Source of the DNA: Sipunculus nudus
Lineage: Eukaryota; Annelida; Sipuncula; Golfingiida; Sipunculidae
DNA: 64,000 nt
Direction: 5' to 3'
NCBI GenBank assembly: GCA_026874595.1
Contig: CM049308.1
Location: 39,287,527-39,351,526, forward strand
Shown here: positions 26,201-39,600 of the stretch, piece after piece
Numbering within the stretch: the first letter of the stretch is position 1
Layout of the letters: each line of letters begins with the position of its first letter
Position numbers and translations under genes: made by a program
The notes under the pieces: generated by a model
Told to the model about the DNA's origin: nothing
What the model saw: only the letters and a program-made list of their open reading frames with translations
Database searches by the model: none

Positions 26201-29200
26201 GTATATGCGTGAACTGGCACACTAATATAACTGTACAGTTGAGCAGACAGGTCTTCTGGCAAAGTGACGTCATTTTACCCCCCTTTCCAGAGTTCTCGCA
26301 GACCCTATGCGTGAAAATCGCTCCTGTGGCGATTTTCACTCATATACGCACATACGCATATACCCTTAGGGACACATGGAAACACCCCAGTTACAAAATC
26401 ATGTGAGCGATTTTTTCTTACGGGTGTTTTGTGTAATTTTAGCTCGGTAAAATATCAACATTACAGACTGTTCATTGCAGCTGTACACCATGACCCATGG
26501 GTCACCTTTTTTTTTTACAGTAATACCAGTTTATACAACTCTGCGCCCATCCTGTATTAAAACTTGGAACGATTCAGATCTTTGACTTGTTTATTTATAG
26601 CTGATATCATATTTATATCGTTATATCGTTATGTACCGATTACATTTTCAATCGGGTGCACTTTGTAATGGTCCCACAGACATTATCAAGCATACGTCTT
26701 CCTTACAAATCAGGTGTTTAATTGAATGAATACCAGATGACATAGAGACCAAAAGTCAAACTGTCATTGATCATGATGAAAACCTTTTGTAGATACTCGA
26801 TTAATTGATACATACCGTGCACACTGAGGCGGGGACAGTAGGCGGGGTGCCTGGGGTGCCAGCGCAACTGCATGAAATCGGACAATTGTTGGCATCTCGG
26901 ACCCAGCCAATGTTGTTGGCGCACGTACACACAGGATCTGGACACACCGTGGATGACGTGATAGGTGTTCCCTCTGTAAATGTAATTGATACAAAAACAC
27001 GTGTAACTCCCATACTAGATTTAGGGCAGGGTATAATCTAACGTGCAGTTGACTCCTATCTGTGTGGTTGTAAATGAATTGTACTGTTTTGATTCAGGAT
27101 TTGTTCTGTTCTAAAATTTAAAGATTTGTTCGGGTCGCAGACTGTAAACCATTTTCATGCCCAATGGCATATAAAAATATGTACCATATCGATCATTCGT
27201 GTCATGGCTATATAAATTACAGTCGAACCTCTGGGCAATTCCACTGTGACGGACGTTACATTCAGAGAGACTTTTACCCTTTTAAGTCGCTCTCACAGTT
27301 AAAGCTGTCATTCAAGGAGCCTAATCTTATGTGTGGTAATAGCTCAGATCTGAGGCTGTGTGATACAGGAAAGAAATGTGTCCAGATATATCTGTGTCTA
27401 TCACACAAGCCAAATATCAGAATGTGACGGACGTTACATAAAAAAGACACTGAAAAAATTCATCTGAGTTTAATTCAAAATTCTCTGAATCTCAAGAGTG
27501 GCACAAATTGATCTTTACCCCAGTATTAAGGGGGAACTATGTCACTTAATAAACAAATTAAAAAATACCTTAAAATAATAGCCTGTTAGCAGGCAGCTCT
27601 AACACAGTTCAAAATTCTGTGTGACGGACGTTACGTGACAGACGTTACATTTTGTCCAAAGGATGCAAGTGAAACTTCTATCAAAACTGTATTCTGAAAA
27701 AAGGTTAAAGCACACTTGTTGATGACTGCAGATTATTCAGTCTTTGCAATATATATATTTTATATCATTTTGATAGGTTTGTGATGAAGATGCAAACTTG
27801 GCATCCCATAACATAACTAGATACTGCAAAATCCCTCATTTTTTTCAGGTTCACAATTTGATACAGTAAAACACTAAATATCTAAGAAATTCCCAAATTT
27901 GGATGTCCTTATGAATCAAACCAACTTAGAAGCCTATTACACACAGACAACAAGGAACTAGATGACCATAGGTCAAGCGCTTGCCGGAAGTTGAAGAGTC
28001 TAGGTGATGGTCAGATTAATCTTTTATATTATGTACAATGAACAGGAGACTAAAATGAGCAACTGTTTATGTGGATGCGACCATTTATAAACAAATTATG
28101 AAGAAAATAAGCCTTTGAGGTTTGTTTGTGGCCTTTACATTTGGCCTTTGACCCAATTTTGAAAAAAAAAGTGGGTCTGTTGTTAATAGATATTCACCAA
28201 CGGTATAAGTTTCAGAGCGATTGCATTAAACTGTGGCCTGTACCAGAGATAGAAATATTTGAATATTTCCAAGTTTGATAAGTTTACCTAAAATTAGGTC
28301 AACATAAATATGGCAGAATATATGGCCAGATCTCAACTCGAATAAGGCCATTTTTTCTAGTTTCAGATGCAGTAATGAAAATTATAATGTCATTTATAGT
28401 TTTGGAGATATGACACAATAATGATATATTGCAGTGTTGTCAGTGCAGCTTCCCTGGAGGTCATATTACTGTTAAACAAAATATATATGAATGGCATTCT
28501 GTAAAAGAGCAAATGATAAAGTGAAATCAGAACCAGAATGCTATAAAAGTAACAAGTTTTAGTTAAACTAACCCCCCCCCCCCCCCCCCCCAAATTATCA
28601 TTCATAAACACAGCTGTCCCACCATTAAAACAAGGGAGCATTGGGGCACATGCAGATCTAAGCTGGAATTATCAATTTATAAGAGTATAACTGCATAGAA
28701 TCATAGAAGTTGGAAAAAAGGTTTCAGTTAATTTGAAAGGTCTGGTATATATATATTTCTCTATATATGAACTTTACCACTGGGAGGCAGATGGGGTTCC
28801 ATCTTTATTTTCACACAGGCTCTGAACTACATACCAACCATACAGACCACTGAAAGCTTCCATTTGTTGCATTAGTATCTTAAATAATTGTGCAATACAT
28901 GTACAGTTAATAATCTTTATTTTAACTATAGTCATGAGTTGTAAGCACCTCATGAAAGATGAAACTTTTAATTATGCTATTTTTCAAAATCTCATTTGCT
29001 TCTGCATACGCAATTGTGGTTCTATGATAGAGATGGCTAATGTCGAGCACTTACTTGGCCAAGTGCTTCTGTCAAATGCGACATTTTCATACAAGTAACT
29101 GTAACCCATGGGTCATGGCACTCGGCTGGTTGCCTAATTGGTATTGGCTATAATGTGACACTAGATGCATTTATGTGTTCCATACTGGTTTTCATAAGGA

Positions 29201-32200
29201 TACTGTACAGAAGCCTGTAATTTATCCAAATAAGGTCATGCAATGAATCATGCCAGAAACTGATGAAACACTCAATAATCAATGTGTATGTAAAGAATCA
29301 TGGCAATCAATGCATTAGGTATTCAGATACTGGAGATTTTGTACCAATATTATAAATATACTGGGGGGGGGGGGGTAATTACGAGCCCCTATAGCTTGGA
29401 GGATATGGGTAACAGAGACCTAATTTCAAATTTGCAAGGAGGTTTTTCATGGAACTCCTGGATGTCAAGTTAAAAGATTCTAGATCCAACAGTGACTATT
29501 TGTGCCTGGTTAAAAGATGACTGAGTAACAGTTACCCAATTTCAGGTTTCCAAGGAGTTTCCTGGTCAGCCATTACGATTTGTGCACTGCTAACGGCCGG
29601 ACGGCCTGACGGAAGGGCGACAGACAAAGACCCATCACTACAGCTCAGTTGACTTTCAGTCAGCTGAGCTAGAAACTTTTGTTGTGACTTACCTGATATC
29701 TTATAATCATTTGCTATTCTATATTTTTTCACTTAATAATTCAGCAGAAGTAACAGATACATACCTAACTGTACGCTCTTTACACAGCGCTTTACCTATA
29801 GCCTACTACCTATATCGCAAGCGCTATTTGTTTTGACCTCGTATCCTGAATTGCTACACTAGAGGGGAGCACTGTATTTTGGTCCAATCAGATGAAACCC
29901 TGTGCTGGAAGACACAACCTCTATGGTTGGCTGATATGGTCACATGATTAATAAATAGCAAATATAAGCACTGTTGGCAATTTTTTTAGGGGTTGAAGAG
30001 GCCATTGTGTATGAGCTACACCACAAACTTTTTCCATAAACGGTTGTGGTCCTCTTAACTGCGTGTAAACAATTGGAATGCCCGATATGGGACACAACTA
30101 ATTTGACATGGTATCTAAATAACTATAAGGCCATGTTGCCAGCAAGACAGTTTACCAGCCAAGTGAGGTATACACGAAACAACTGTTGTTACATTTGTCT
30201 TGAGTGACAGCTAATCGCCCCGGCAACCATTTGAACAGGCCACGTGGCTGTACGTGGCATAGGCTCAGACAGAATGGCCCGACACTTGGTTTGGACTGGT
30301 CCTTGAATGTGCTTATAGGATACCCGGCCGGTGAGCTGATTCACATGAAATGTTACAACATTGGCTTCGTGCACACCTTGCTGGCTGGTTTCCATTTTGC
30401 TGGCAAACAGATACATGGCTACGCTAACACAGTTATAATGTCATAATCGAAACGGTCGATGATGCGAGAATGCAGAGGGAGCAATTACAATTCGACTAAT
30501 TTTACTAAGAGCAACCACTTCAGTTCACTTGAGTGCACTTGAAGCGCAGCTATGGGCGGAGCCATGATGCCTGTCAATTGTTTGTTAATGGCATTTGGTT
30601 TGCTGCCAGACAACGACACACCACCTGGTGTCTAAGTGTGTCATAAACGGTCAAACCCGGCAGCAGGAAAATCAGTAATTTCTTTAGAAGCACAAGATTT
30701 CTGCTGCCTCGGATCGTAACCTTACTGAGAATGCCGCTGTTTCAATTGAAATCAAGAAATATAAAAAGTTGTCTTCTTGACCTTTGAAATGACAGGAAGT
30801 ACCAGTGCATTGTGGGTAAATTTTGCCATGCTGCAGCTCTACCTATATTTAATTTTAGGAAATATCCTTTGTTCTAGAAAACTAAAAGAGGATAAAACAG
30901 CAGATGATTTCTCCATTCTCTGGGTGCGTGACGGATGTTACAAGACCCCAATTTTCCCGTGACGGACGTTACATGTGACGGACATTACAGTTTTTTATCG
31001 CTTGCTGTATCATACTTGTCATACTTTCCGGCAGACTCTTAATATTATTTACCTTGTCTTGACAAGACCTAAGAGAATTAAAAAGGTTATGTCAGAATTC
31101 CATCTAATTTTTTCACAATAAAAATAGTTTGACATTAATGTGACGGACGTTACATGACCCATGAAGATAAAAGTCACCCCTGACTTTCTGACCAGTCACT
31201 TCAACAGTTGGGCTGAACCTTCTTTCTGCCTAAAATTCATTCTCTAGTGATTACAAAGTGAATGGTATGAAGAGTAATACCCATTTAGTTTCTAGAAAAT
31301 AAAGGAGTTCGCTATTACCTGTATTTTAGCAAGTTTCATTGTTAAATTTAGCCATTTTAACGGGTGCAAAATTCTAGCAGACAGAGTATGTTTCAACCCT
31401 AAATTTATTTAGTTTCATAAAGGTAGGGGTCTTATGGTTAGATTAAAGCCCTTTGCTGGATGCAAGACACAAACTAATTTTTTGCTCATCATGTCCCTAT
31501 TTTCATGGAATTGCCCCTCTATAATGTGGGCACCCTTGGGACTGGACCAAAGTGCCCACTTTATAGGGGGCCCACTATATGGAGGTATTAGCCAGCACAT
31601 AGAGTGCTGCCCCCTTGTATGATATATTGTTATAATTACTCCTATTTTGAAAGACCTCCATTTAACTTATTGCATGTATCATCTCTCTTTATTTTATGAA
31701 GTTTTTCAGTGACAATTTATTCTTAATTATCAAAACATTTGTGTAGAAAATATGTATTTTATTACATAAAAAGTATGGACAAAATAAGCATAATAAAAGA
31801 ATGCAGTGTGCAGATGGTATATAAGATAGCTGAACTTATATATATATATATATATTAATTCCAATTTTTTAATCTTTAAATCACAAAATGGCAAAGCAGC
31901 ATGTGGTTTTAAGCAAATGCAGTAAGTAACTAATTTAAATACTATCATCTCAAAAAGTTGATCTCATTAAAGAATGTTAAAGATCTCATTAAAAACATTC
32001 TTAAATGAGATTAACGTTTTGAGCTATTGTCAAATCTTTTCTCTATCAATTTGGAGTAGACATGTTTACAAGTGAACAATAATTGTGATTATAATATAGA
32101 ATGGCAAATGTACAGTATGAATCATTATGTAAGAACTGTTAAATAAACACTGCCCTGGTCTGGTGGGCATGTACTTGTGATAGGCCAGAGAGGCATTTAT

Positions 32201-35200
32201 GAAAATTATTAATAAATAATTAAGAATTAATATAATCTTAATAATTTTAAAAGCGCTATAAAGAAGGCTTACAAAGTTGCTATAACGAGATAGTTCAACC
32301 TTGAAAATCTGTGAAGTGTCCACATTAGCTCCGGAAAACTGCCCACTTTACAGAATATAGAGGTGCCCACATAAGTTAAACATAATAAAGAGTAGAACAA
32401 GTGACCCATTGGTCATGACGCTCAGCTGACGAATGCATAGCTGACGAAAGAAAATCGTAAAAAATTGAAAAAAAATCCAGGTGGTGATACCAGTCTACAG
32501 GAACTGCTAAAACACTCCATGATGAATGTGCATGCAAAGAATCATGTTGATGAATTTATCAGTTGTTCAGAAACTGGAGGTTTTATATAAAATGTTCAAT
32601 TATACTGAAGGGTACTTACCAGCCCTTTTGCTCAAAGGATATTGGTAACAGAGACCTAATTTTAGATATCCGAGGAGATTTTTCATGGACGTCTCTGCAT
32701 TTTAAATTAGAAGATTCAAGTTTGAATGGTTACTATTTGTACCCTGTTGTCAGACGACTGCATCTTTGAAGGTCTCAAAAAAAGAGAAAAATGCATATTT
32801 TTTTTTAATCCAGGTGGCACCACCAGTCTACAGGAACTGATGAAACAGTCCTTCATGAATATGTATGCAAAGAATCATGGTGATCAATGCAATAGTTGTT
32901 CAGATACTTGAGCTTTTGTATCAATTTTCCATTTTTCTGGGGGGGGGGGGGGGTAGTTCGGAGCCCCATAGCTCAGAGGTTATGGATAACATTTTATATA
33001 TATATATATAATGTAGGGTTCTCCATTAGTAAGCCACTGATTACACGACATAGTTAAGGCGTTCACAAGTAGCAGGGCGCTGCAGGCCGGTTTAATCCCA
33101 ACAGGACAAGACATTGAAGTGTAACGATACAGATTTTAGAGATTTTTTCTGGTTAGTTTTTCTCATTATTTAGAAGCTCCCCTCTGTATTACAACAGTTC
33201 CCGTGATATATTAGTTTTTAACTAATTTAAACTAACCCGTGTAACTGGCTCCAAACTTAACATTTAATTGAGACCGAATTTAAATGTTTGGGATAAAGAA
33301 TCAAAATGATTTATTTTGTTAGCTTCTAAACACCCGATTTCTGATTAAACCCTCTTCTGATAACCCCCCCCCCCCCCCCCGCCGCCCCGGTTAACTTGAA
33401 ATCGACTTTAGGTTACCTCTGGGGGTAACTTCAAATCGATTTTAGATTAACATCTACGATTTCAGATTACCACTTCAAAACAATTGCTTCTTCATAGTTA
33501 TTTACTTAAAATTCAAAAGAAAATTCTTTCTTCTTGATTTTCAAAATTAGTCTGAATCCTTGTAAATCTTATGAATGTATGTCATGTGTCATGTGAAATG
33601 AATGGATCAATATAAATGTAAGTTACAGTTTGAATAACAATTTGCGACAATTTTGTTAATTTTCTTAGAGTGAATCCCTCCTTAAAATTTTGTGTGTTTC
33701 TCGTGGTTTATTGAAATAATATATCATGGGTTAAAACAATAAAAAAAATTATGATTTACTTAAATTAGCGAGGGTAATCTGAAAGATGTGGGGGGCTGAA
33801 ATCGGGGTAATATGAAGTTTTATACTGGTACCTGCTCTTCTGATTGTACATAGTAATGCACGAAATGACAATCTTGATTGTCCGTATATCTTAGGCATAA
33901 ATGTCCTCTCTCACCGTAGCCACAACTTTTCCCATACGTTACCACCTGTAACCTTTCATGGTAGTAATGGTTTTTTCGTTACTATACCTTGATTACATTG
34001 GTTAAGTATAAAATGAACTGACTTACTGCAGACGTGTTCACAGTTACTGACGGTCAAGAAGTTGTTGGGTCCGGCGCATCCATGGAAAAACTGAAGCTCG
34101 CAAACATTAGTGGCTGGGTTGAAGGTATACCGTTGCGTATAAGCAGTTGCTACCGAGCAAGTTATTGAATTTAAACTGCCATCACATATTTGCTGGTAAT
34201 CTGAAAGGAAAAGGCATGATATAGAATGTCTTCATAGATTCATGTAGAACCCTTCATAGTTCTTACAGATTTATATATACATATAAATATATTTACACAC
34301 ACATATATATACACACATATACATTTATACACATATATATATTTGTATTATTAATAAACATATATACATATACATTTAACATATATACATATATACATAT
34401 ATATTTTTATATATATATGTATGTATATATTTATATATGTGTGTGTAAGCAGCAGCATGGAAAATTCAGAGTAGGCAGTTTTTAATTACTATAATAAAAT
34501 AAAGTTAAGATATCGTTGACTTGTCTAAATGTTATTGTTTTCTTATTTGTAGATTTTATTTATATCTTATTTATAACTCAAAAGTACCGTACGTAGTATT
34601 AACTTTTCTAAAATAAGAATACACGAAGTACCTTTTACATAATATAGCTTACTTCTTTTGTTTCTTCAAAGTGTGTTTATTGTCTTGTAATCTAGTTACT
34701 CGTTCTTAAAACACTGCTACCAGAAAGCTTTTTTGGAACGTAAACCTTTGTTTGTTAATGTGTAAGTATTTTCTATATCCCCAGGTTATTGAACCGTTAA
34801 CTTACCGACGCAATAACCTTTGACTGAGCATGGCGGATATTTACAGACAAGAATTGCGAGGAGTTGACATCTTTGATTTGCATTGCATTGTAGTGTCTTG
34901 AAGTGAGAGAAAAAATAAAGAATATATGAAATACGTTTAAATTATTTGCAGTCAAAAAGAAACACAATCAAATGACATTCCGTAGTCTTTTAAGTTTATT
35001 CTGAATAGCTATATAGAGTTCTTCAAATAAGGCTTAGACCTAAGACATTCTTTAATCTCCATGCGATGTGTCCTTATTTTTCCTCATCTGATGTATACCC
35101 TTAGGGGAGCTTCCCAAAACCACCCTTAACTCCTCAAGAACACTTTTCTCACACCATTTGCTCGGAATATGCTATATGTGGCCCATTTGTCCTATACTGA

Positions 35201-36562
35201 CGTATTAGAAACCCCTGTGTGTGAAAGAACATGTTTTGAGCAACCTATAGGACAGATTTGTTTTATTGGTTAAACTTGGACCTAGAAACTTCTAATTTGA
35301 TTTAGATCCAGGAAGTTTCCTTTAAAAACATTTTTGGAAACTTAAATAATGTCAGGGTGGCCTATATTCTGCGAGCTGTGTGAAAGAACATAATTTAACA
35401 CTCTCTTTGTCAGATGGGCACAAATGTATCAGCTGGATGTATAAAAAGGTCACTGCAAGCTATGTCTAAGGTCTGTTGGCAAAATGCATGGTTTTGATCA
35501 CACTTTTACACATTGTTCAAGGTTCCTTGAATACAGCTGAGCGTCATGGCCCACTTGTTTTGATCAATTTATCAATCTATTCCCGTTGATATGAGCAGCT
35601 GGGGAATAATTATGAGAAATTTTTGTATCTTCTAGACCTTCCTCCCAAATTAAATCCGGAATCCGTTTATACATGTTAATCTATGTATTTATGTGCGTGT
35701 ATGTGCGTTTATGCATGAAAAATAGCTCGTTTCCATGTGCACGGACATGCCCATAGGCGTGAAGTGACAGCCCTATCAGAAGCGGATTCAGAGGGCGGAT
35801 CCAGACCCCCCTGTTTTAGCCGACTCTTTTATTAAAGATTTCAGACCATATTTTGCGGCATGGACGCTCAAACCCATCCCCCCCCCCCTCGGACCTGGGG
35901 ATGTATTTTAGGTTTTATCATTAGTCCCCTGGGTTCGACTCTTCAATTTCCTAAGTCCAGGATCCGCCCGCACCTGCTTATATATATATATATACCGTGG
36001 CTGCTTTTTTATTTTCGCGAAAATAAAAGCATTATGAATAAGATTCCCCATTGTTGACTGTCGAAAACAAGTCTAAACCTTATTAATAATAACAGATTTT
36101 GAATAATACCTATAAATCATATAATACTCCGGTAAATGATATACGAATCATAACGAACGATAACTCTCACTCGCTCGATGTTCCCCTTATGACCCCTTTT
36201 CAATAGTCAAGAGTTACGTACATGTTATTTGATATAATTCGTATAATAATGGATATATTCTATGTGGGTTAATATATGGCGAAATCGCGGAAATGAAACC
36301 CTCGCGAGATGTAGACCAAATGAAATTTGCGAAACTTTAACGACGTGAATATGAAGCCATCCATAGTAAGTATATATATATATACAGTGAAACCTCGTTG
36401 TGTCGAACTCGCTTAAGTCGAATACTTCGCTTATGTCGAAGTTACAGACTCGATATTCCGGAACTCTAGTAAAATTATTATCAAATTAACCCGCATGTGT
36501 CGAACCCCGGATGTGTCAAATTTTCGGAGGGTCCCTTGAACTTCGACAACACGAGATTTCTT

Positions 36563-36635
<73 letters not shown>

Positions 36636-39600
36636 ACGCATTTATACGCTAATAAACCCAATCATATGAGCAATTTTTCATGCGGATACACACGCATGGG
36701 ACACAGCTTAAATTTACTATAACTAAGGTATCCATTGTCTTACTTTAACATTTGTCAGACTTGCAGTTAGATGACAATTGTATTATTCAAATCTTGGCAG
36801 ACTACATAACTAACCGAACAAGGGTCTGATTGACATTCACATAGCGGACAGTCATTCGCATCCCGTCTGTATCCATAAATACAATTACGGACATTGCAAT
36901 CTGCCGGCAGGCCCTGGCAAGTACCTGTGAAGATGAAGAAAAATAGTTTTTATACAAGACAATATAAACATATTAAACAAAATTATTGGCCCGTTTGAAT
37001 GAAAATATATGTATGATATTGTTTCTCATTTTACTATGTAACGTGGACGAAATTAAGATTTAATTTTATCAGGAGGGTTTATCAAGCAGAGTCAGTTTTC
37101 CCTGGATTCGGGTAACTGCATCGCGTGTCCGAGAACCGATATCAGTCTTACTTATGGTCAGTCATCCGTGACACGAGAAATACCGAACTCCACGCATGGA
37201 CGAAATCTGTTGAAATAATTCATACCCGCTGCAACGGTCTGGCAATCTCCCACGCCCTGTTTTGCCATATGAATAGACCTTTCAGATTTGACAAGAATTG
37301 TTGAAGCTGTAATAGGATGCTGACCTATTTTATTCAAAGAATAAGGTAATTCTATCAGACAGTTTAAAGATCTAATGGAAAAAGAACCTTATGAAATAAA
37401 TTCCAAATACTTTTCTTTAAAAGCTCCCCAACTGCAGATCATATTGGTATTGAAGTTGAAGGAAATAAAATCCGTGCAGAACAGTGTGTTAAGTTATAAG
37501 GTGTTTATTTTGACACATCGTGTTCATCAAGTACGTAGAAAAGCCAGAGCACAGTCAAAAGCACTCCTTTGAATCAGCAGATTTCTTGACACAGAAATTC
37601 TTAAAACAAAATTATCCGCCCTTTGTAAGGCCAAAAAAAAATAAGGTATGGTTCTCAGGCACTTTTTTTCAGAAATCGGTGCGGGCGGGCGGTATTTTAT
37701 TTTTGACCTTTTTTTGAATGCTCCGATAAAATGTCATATGATCAGTGAAAAATATGAAAATAACAAATTTTTTTGCTTAACAGGTAAAGGCACTACATAA
37801 ATTGTATTATTTATCTACTTGAAAGATAAAAATCAAAATAAAAATTTTTGATGCGGGGGTTAAAAATTGACGCGGGCGGTGCCTGAGAACCACACCTTTT
37901 ATTTTTTTTGGTCTAAACTGAAATTTTTGTTTTTGCCCTGGTGTGTGGCATTTCCGTCTGGTCCGATTAATATATAGGCAAACCCGAAGTTTGTATTGAG
38001 AAGGGCTTTGAGTTGTGCTTTGAATGTTAAAACTTTATTTATTATTCCAAATTATTATTCTTGTTAATGGGGAAAAAGCAAGTATATGTAGTACTGAGGT
38101 AACCCGGGTACAAAAAAATGCGAAAAATGGTCTAAATGCCGCTTAAATGGTTAAATACATTATATCAAACCGTAGGGGATACAACGCAACGCAAAATTGA
38201 ATTTTACCTCGTGTGAACACCGCCAAAAATGGTAAACATACATTTTCTTTTGTTGCTCCACAAAATTCTTGAATGTGTCTCCCTTCTGATATAAGAGAAA
38301 ACCCGTCATTTGAGCTTTTCAAACGCGACATTAAAATAGCAGTCATACATCCGAGTGTTTTAGATTAGAAGCTTACTTTATATATGTTTTATATTAGTCT
38401 TCATGCACTAATATTTATGGATGATCTCTTAATTTAGTATTGCTACTTTATTTTTTTATTTTTAATTTTTATATTTATATCAATGATACTTTGTCAGTGG
38501 TCGGTAGTAATAGCCTGTGGCTAATGTACTGTTTGTATACCCTGACCTTAAATAAAATTTGTATTGTGTTGTATTGACATTATAAATGAGTGCCAAGAGA
38601 TCGAGAGTCGCATGCATGTTGAACATATATACTGACCATGCAGGTGAGTCAGTGGCTGGGTAAAATGTCAGGTCAAACAAGCTTTAATCTGTCATTGTCA
38701 GCAGGGTTTTTTTTCTTATGCACAGCAGATCTTAACCCTTTGATGGAGGTCAGTTGTACATCACATACTCGTCATGTTTTCTGGAGACCAGAATGCAACA
38801 ATCAGAAGCGGCAAAAAATAGCTTTAGGACAGTCACCGTGGTTTTAGGAGGCGTTTTACGACACCTGTGAAAGGAGGGCTTATGGAAAATTTTCAGAGAC
38901 CTATACATAACTAATTGTCTGATTTGGAAATACCATTTTAGTAAGAGCAGAAAATATAGGCAAACACTGCTTCAAAACTAGCATTTAATGAAAGGTTCAA
39001 TGGACACATGCAGCGGCGAGGAAGGCTTACACAAACTTTTCATTGATTTTGTGCGGGTGCGGCTGCGATGCGGTTATGTGCTTGCGAACATGGACGCGCA
39101 TACCTTTTGTGTGTTTTCATTCGTGCGTTAACTGGTTAGTTAGCTTTAAGGAAATTACATTTCCTGAGAAAGTACCGAGCAGGTCCGTATGCACTTCCGT
39201 TTTGATATATTTAAAGGAAATTTTAGAACTGCACACAATTTTAATCAAGCGTTCCGCGTCAACTATATAAAGATGTTTAAAGGTCCAGGGACCAAGGTAA
39301 TCAGAGACAGATGCATTTTAATTTGAACGTGGAATTCGTACCAGAGGGAATTATATGGAGTACAGCCTTGATACGAGGGATCGATTAAAATTCAATTATT
39401 TATTCAAGGGCATAAAGTGGGTTTTTGGTCTCTTATAGGAAGGAACTTAAAATTTTGGAAATCCAAAAATCCGGAATTACCATGTTCATTTATAACCGCT
39501 CAGGCAGGGGGCCAGCTGCAGGTTAAACTATTCCCTGGTTTCCGTGCCAAACGTTTCATGACCCTGCCAGGTTGTCCGCAACGACACCAAATGCACGAAA

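Noticed and set aside
36431-36661. Frames with long Tyr-Ile repeats here and near 13.8, 54.2, 55.9 and 63.8 kb
   Set aside because: Translations of (TA)n microsatellites.
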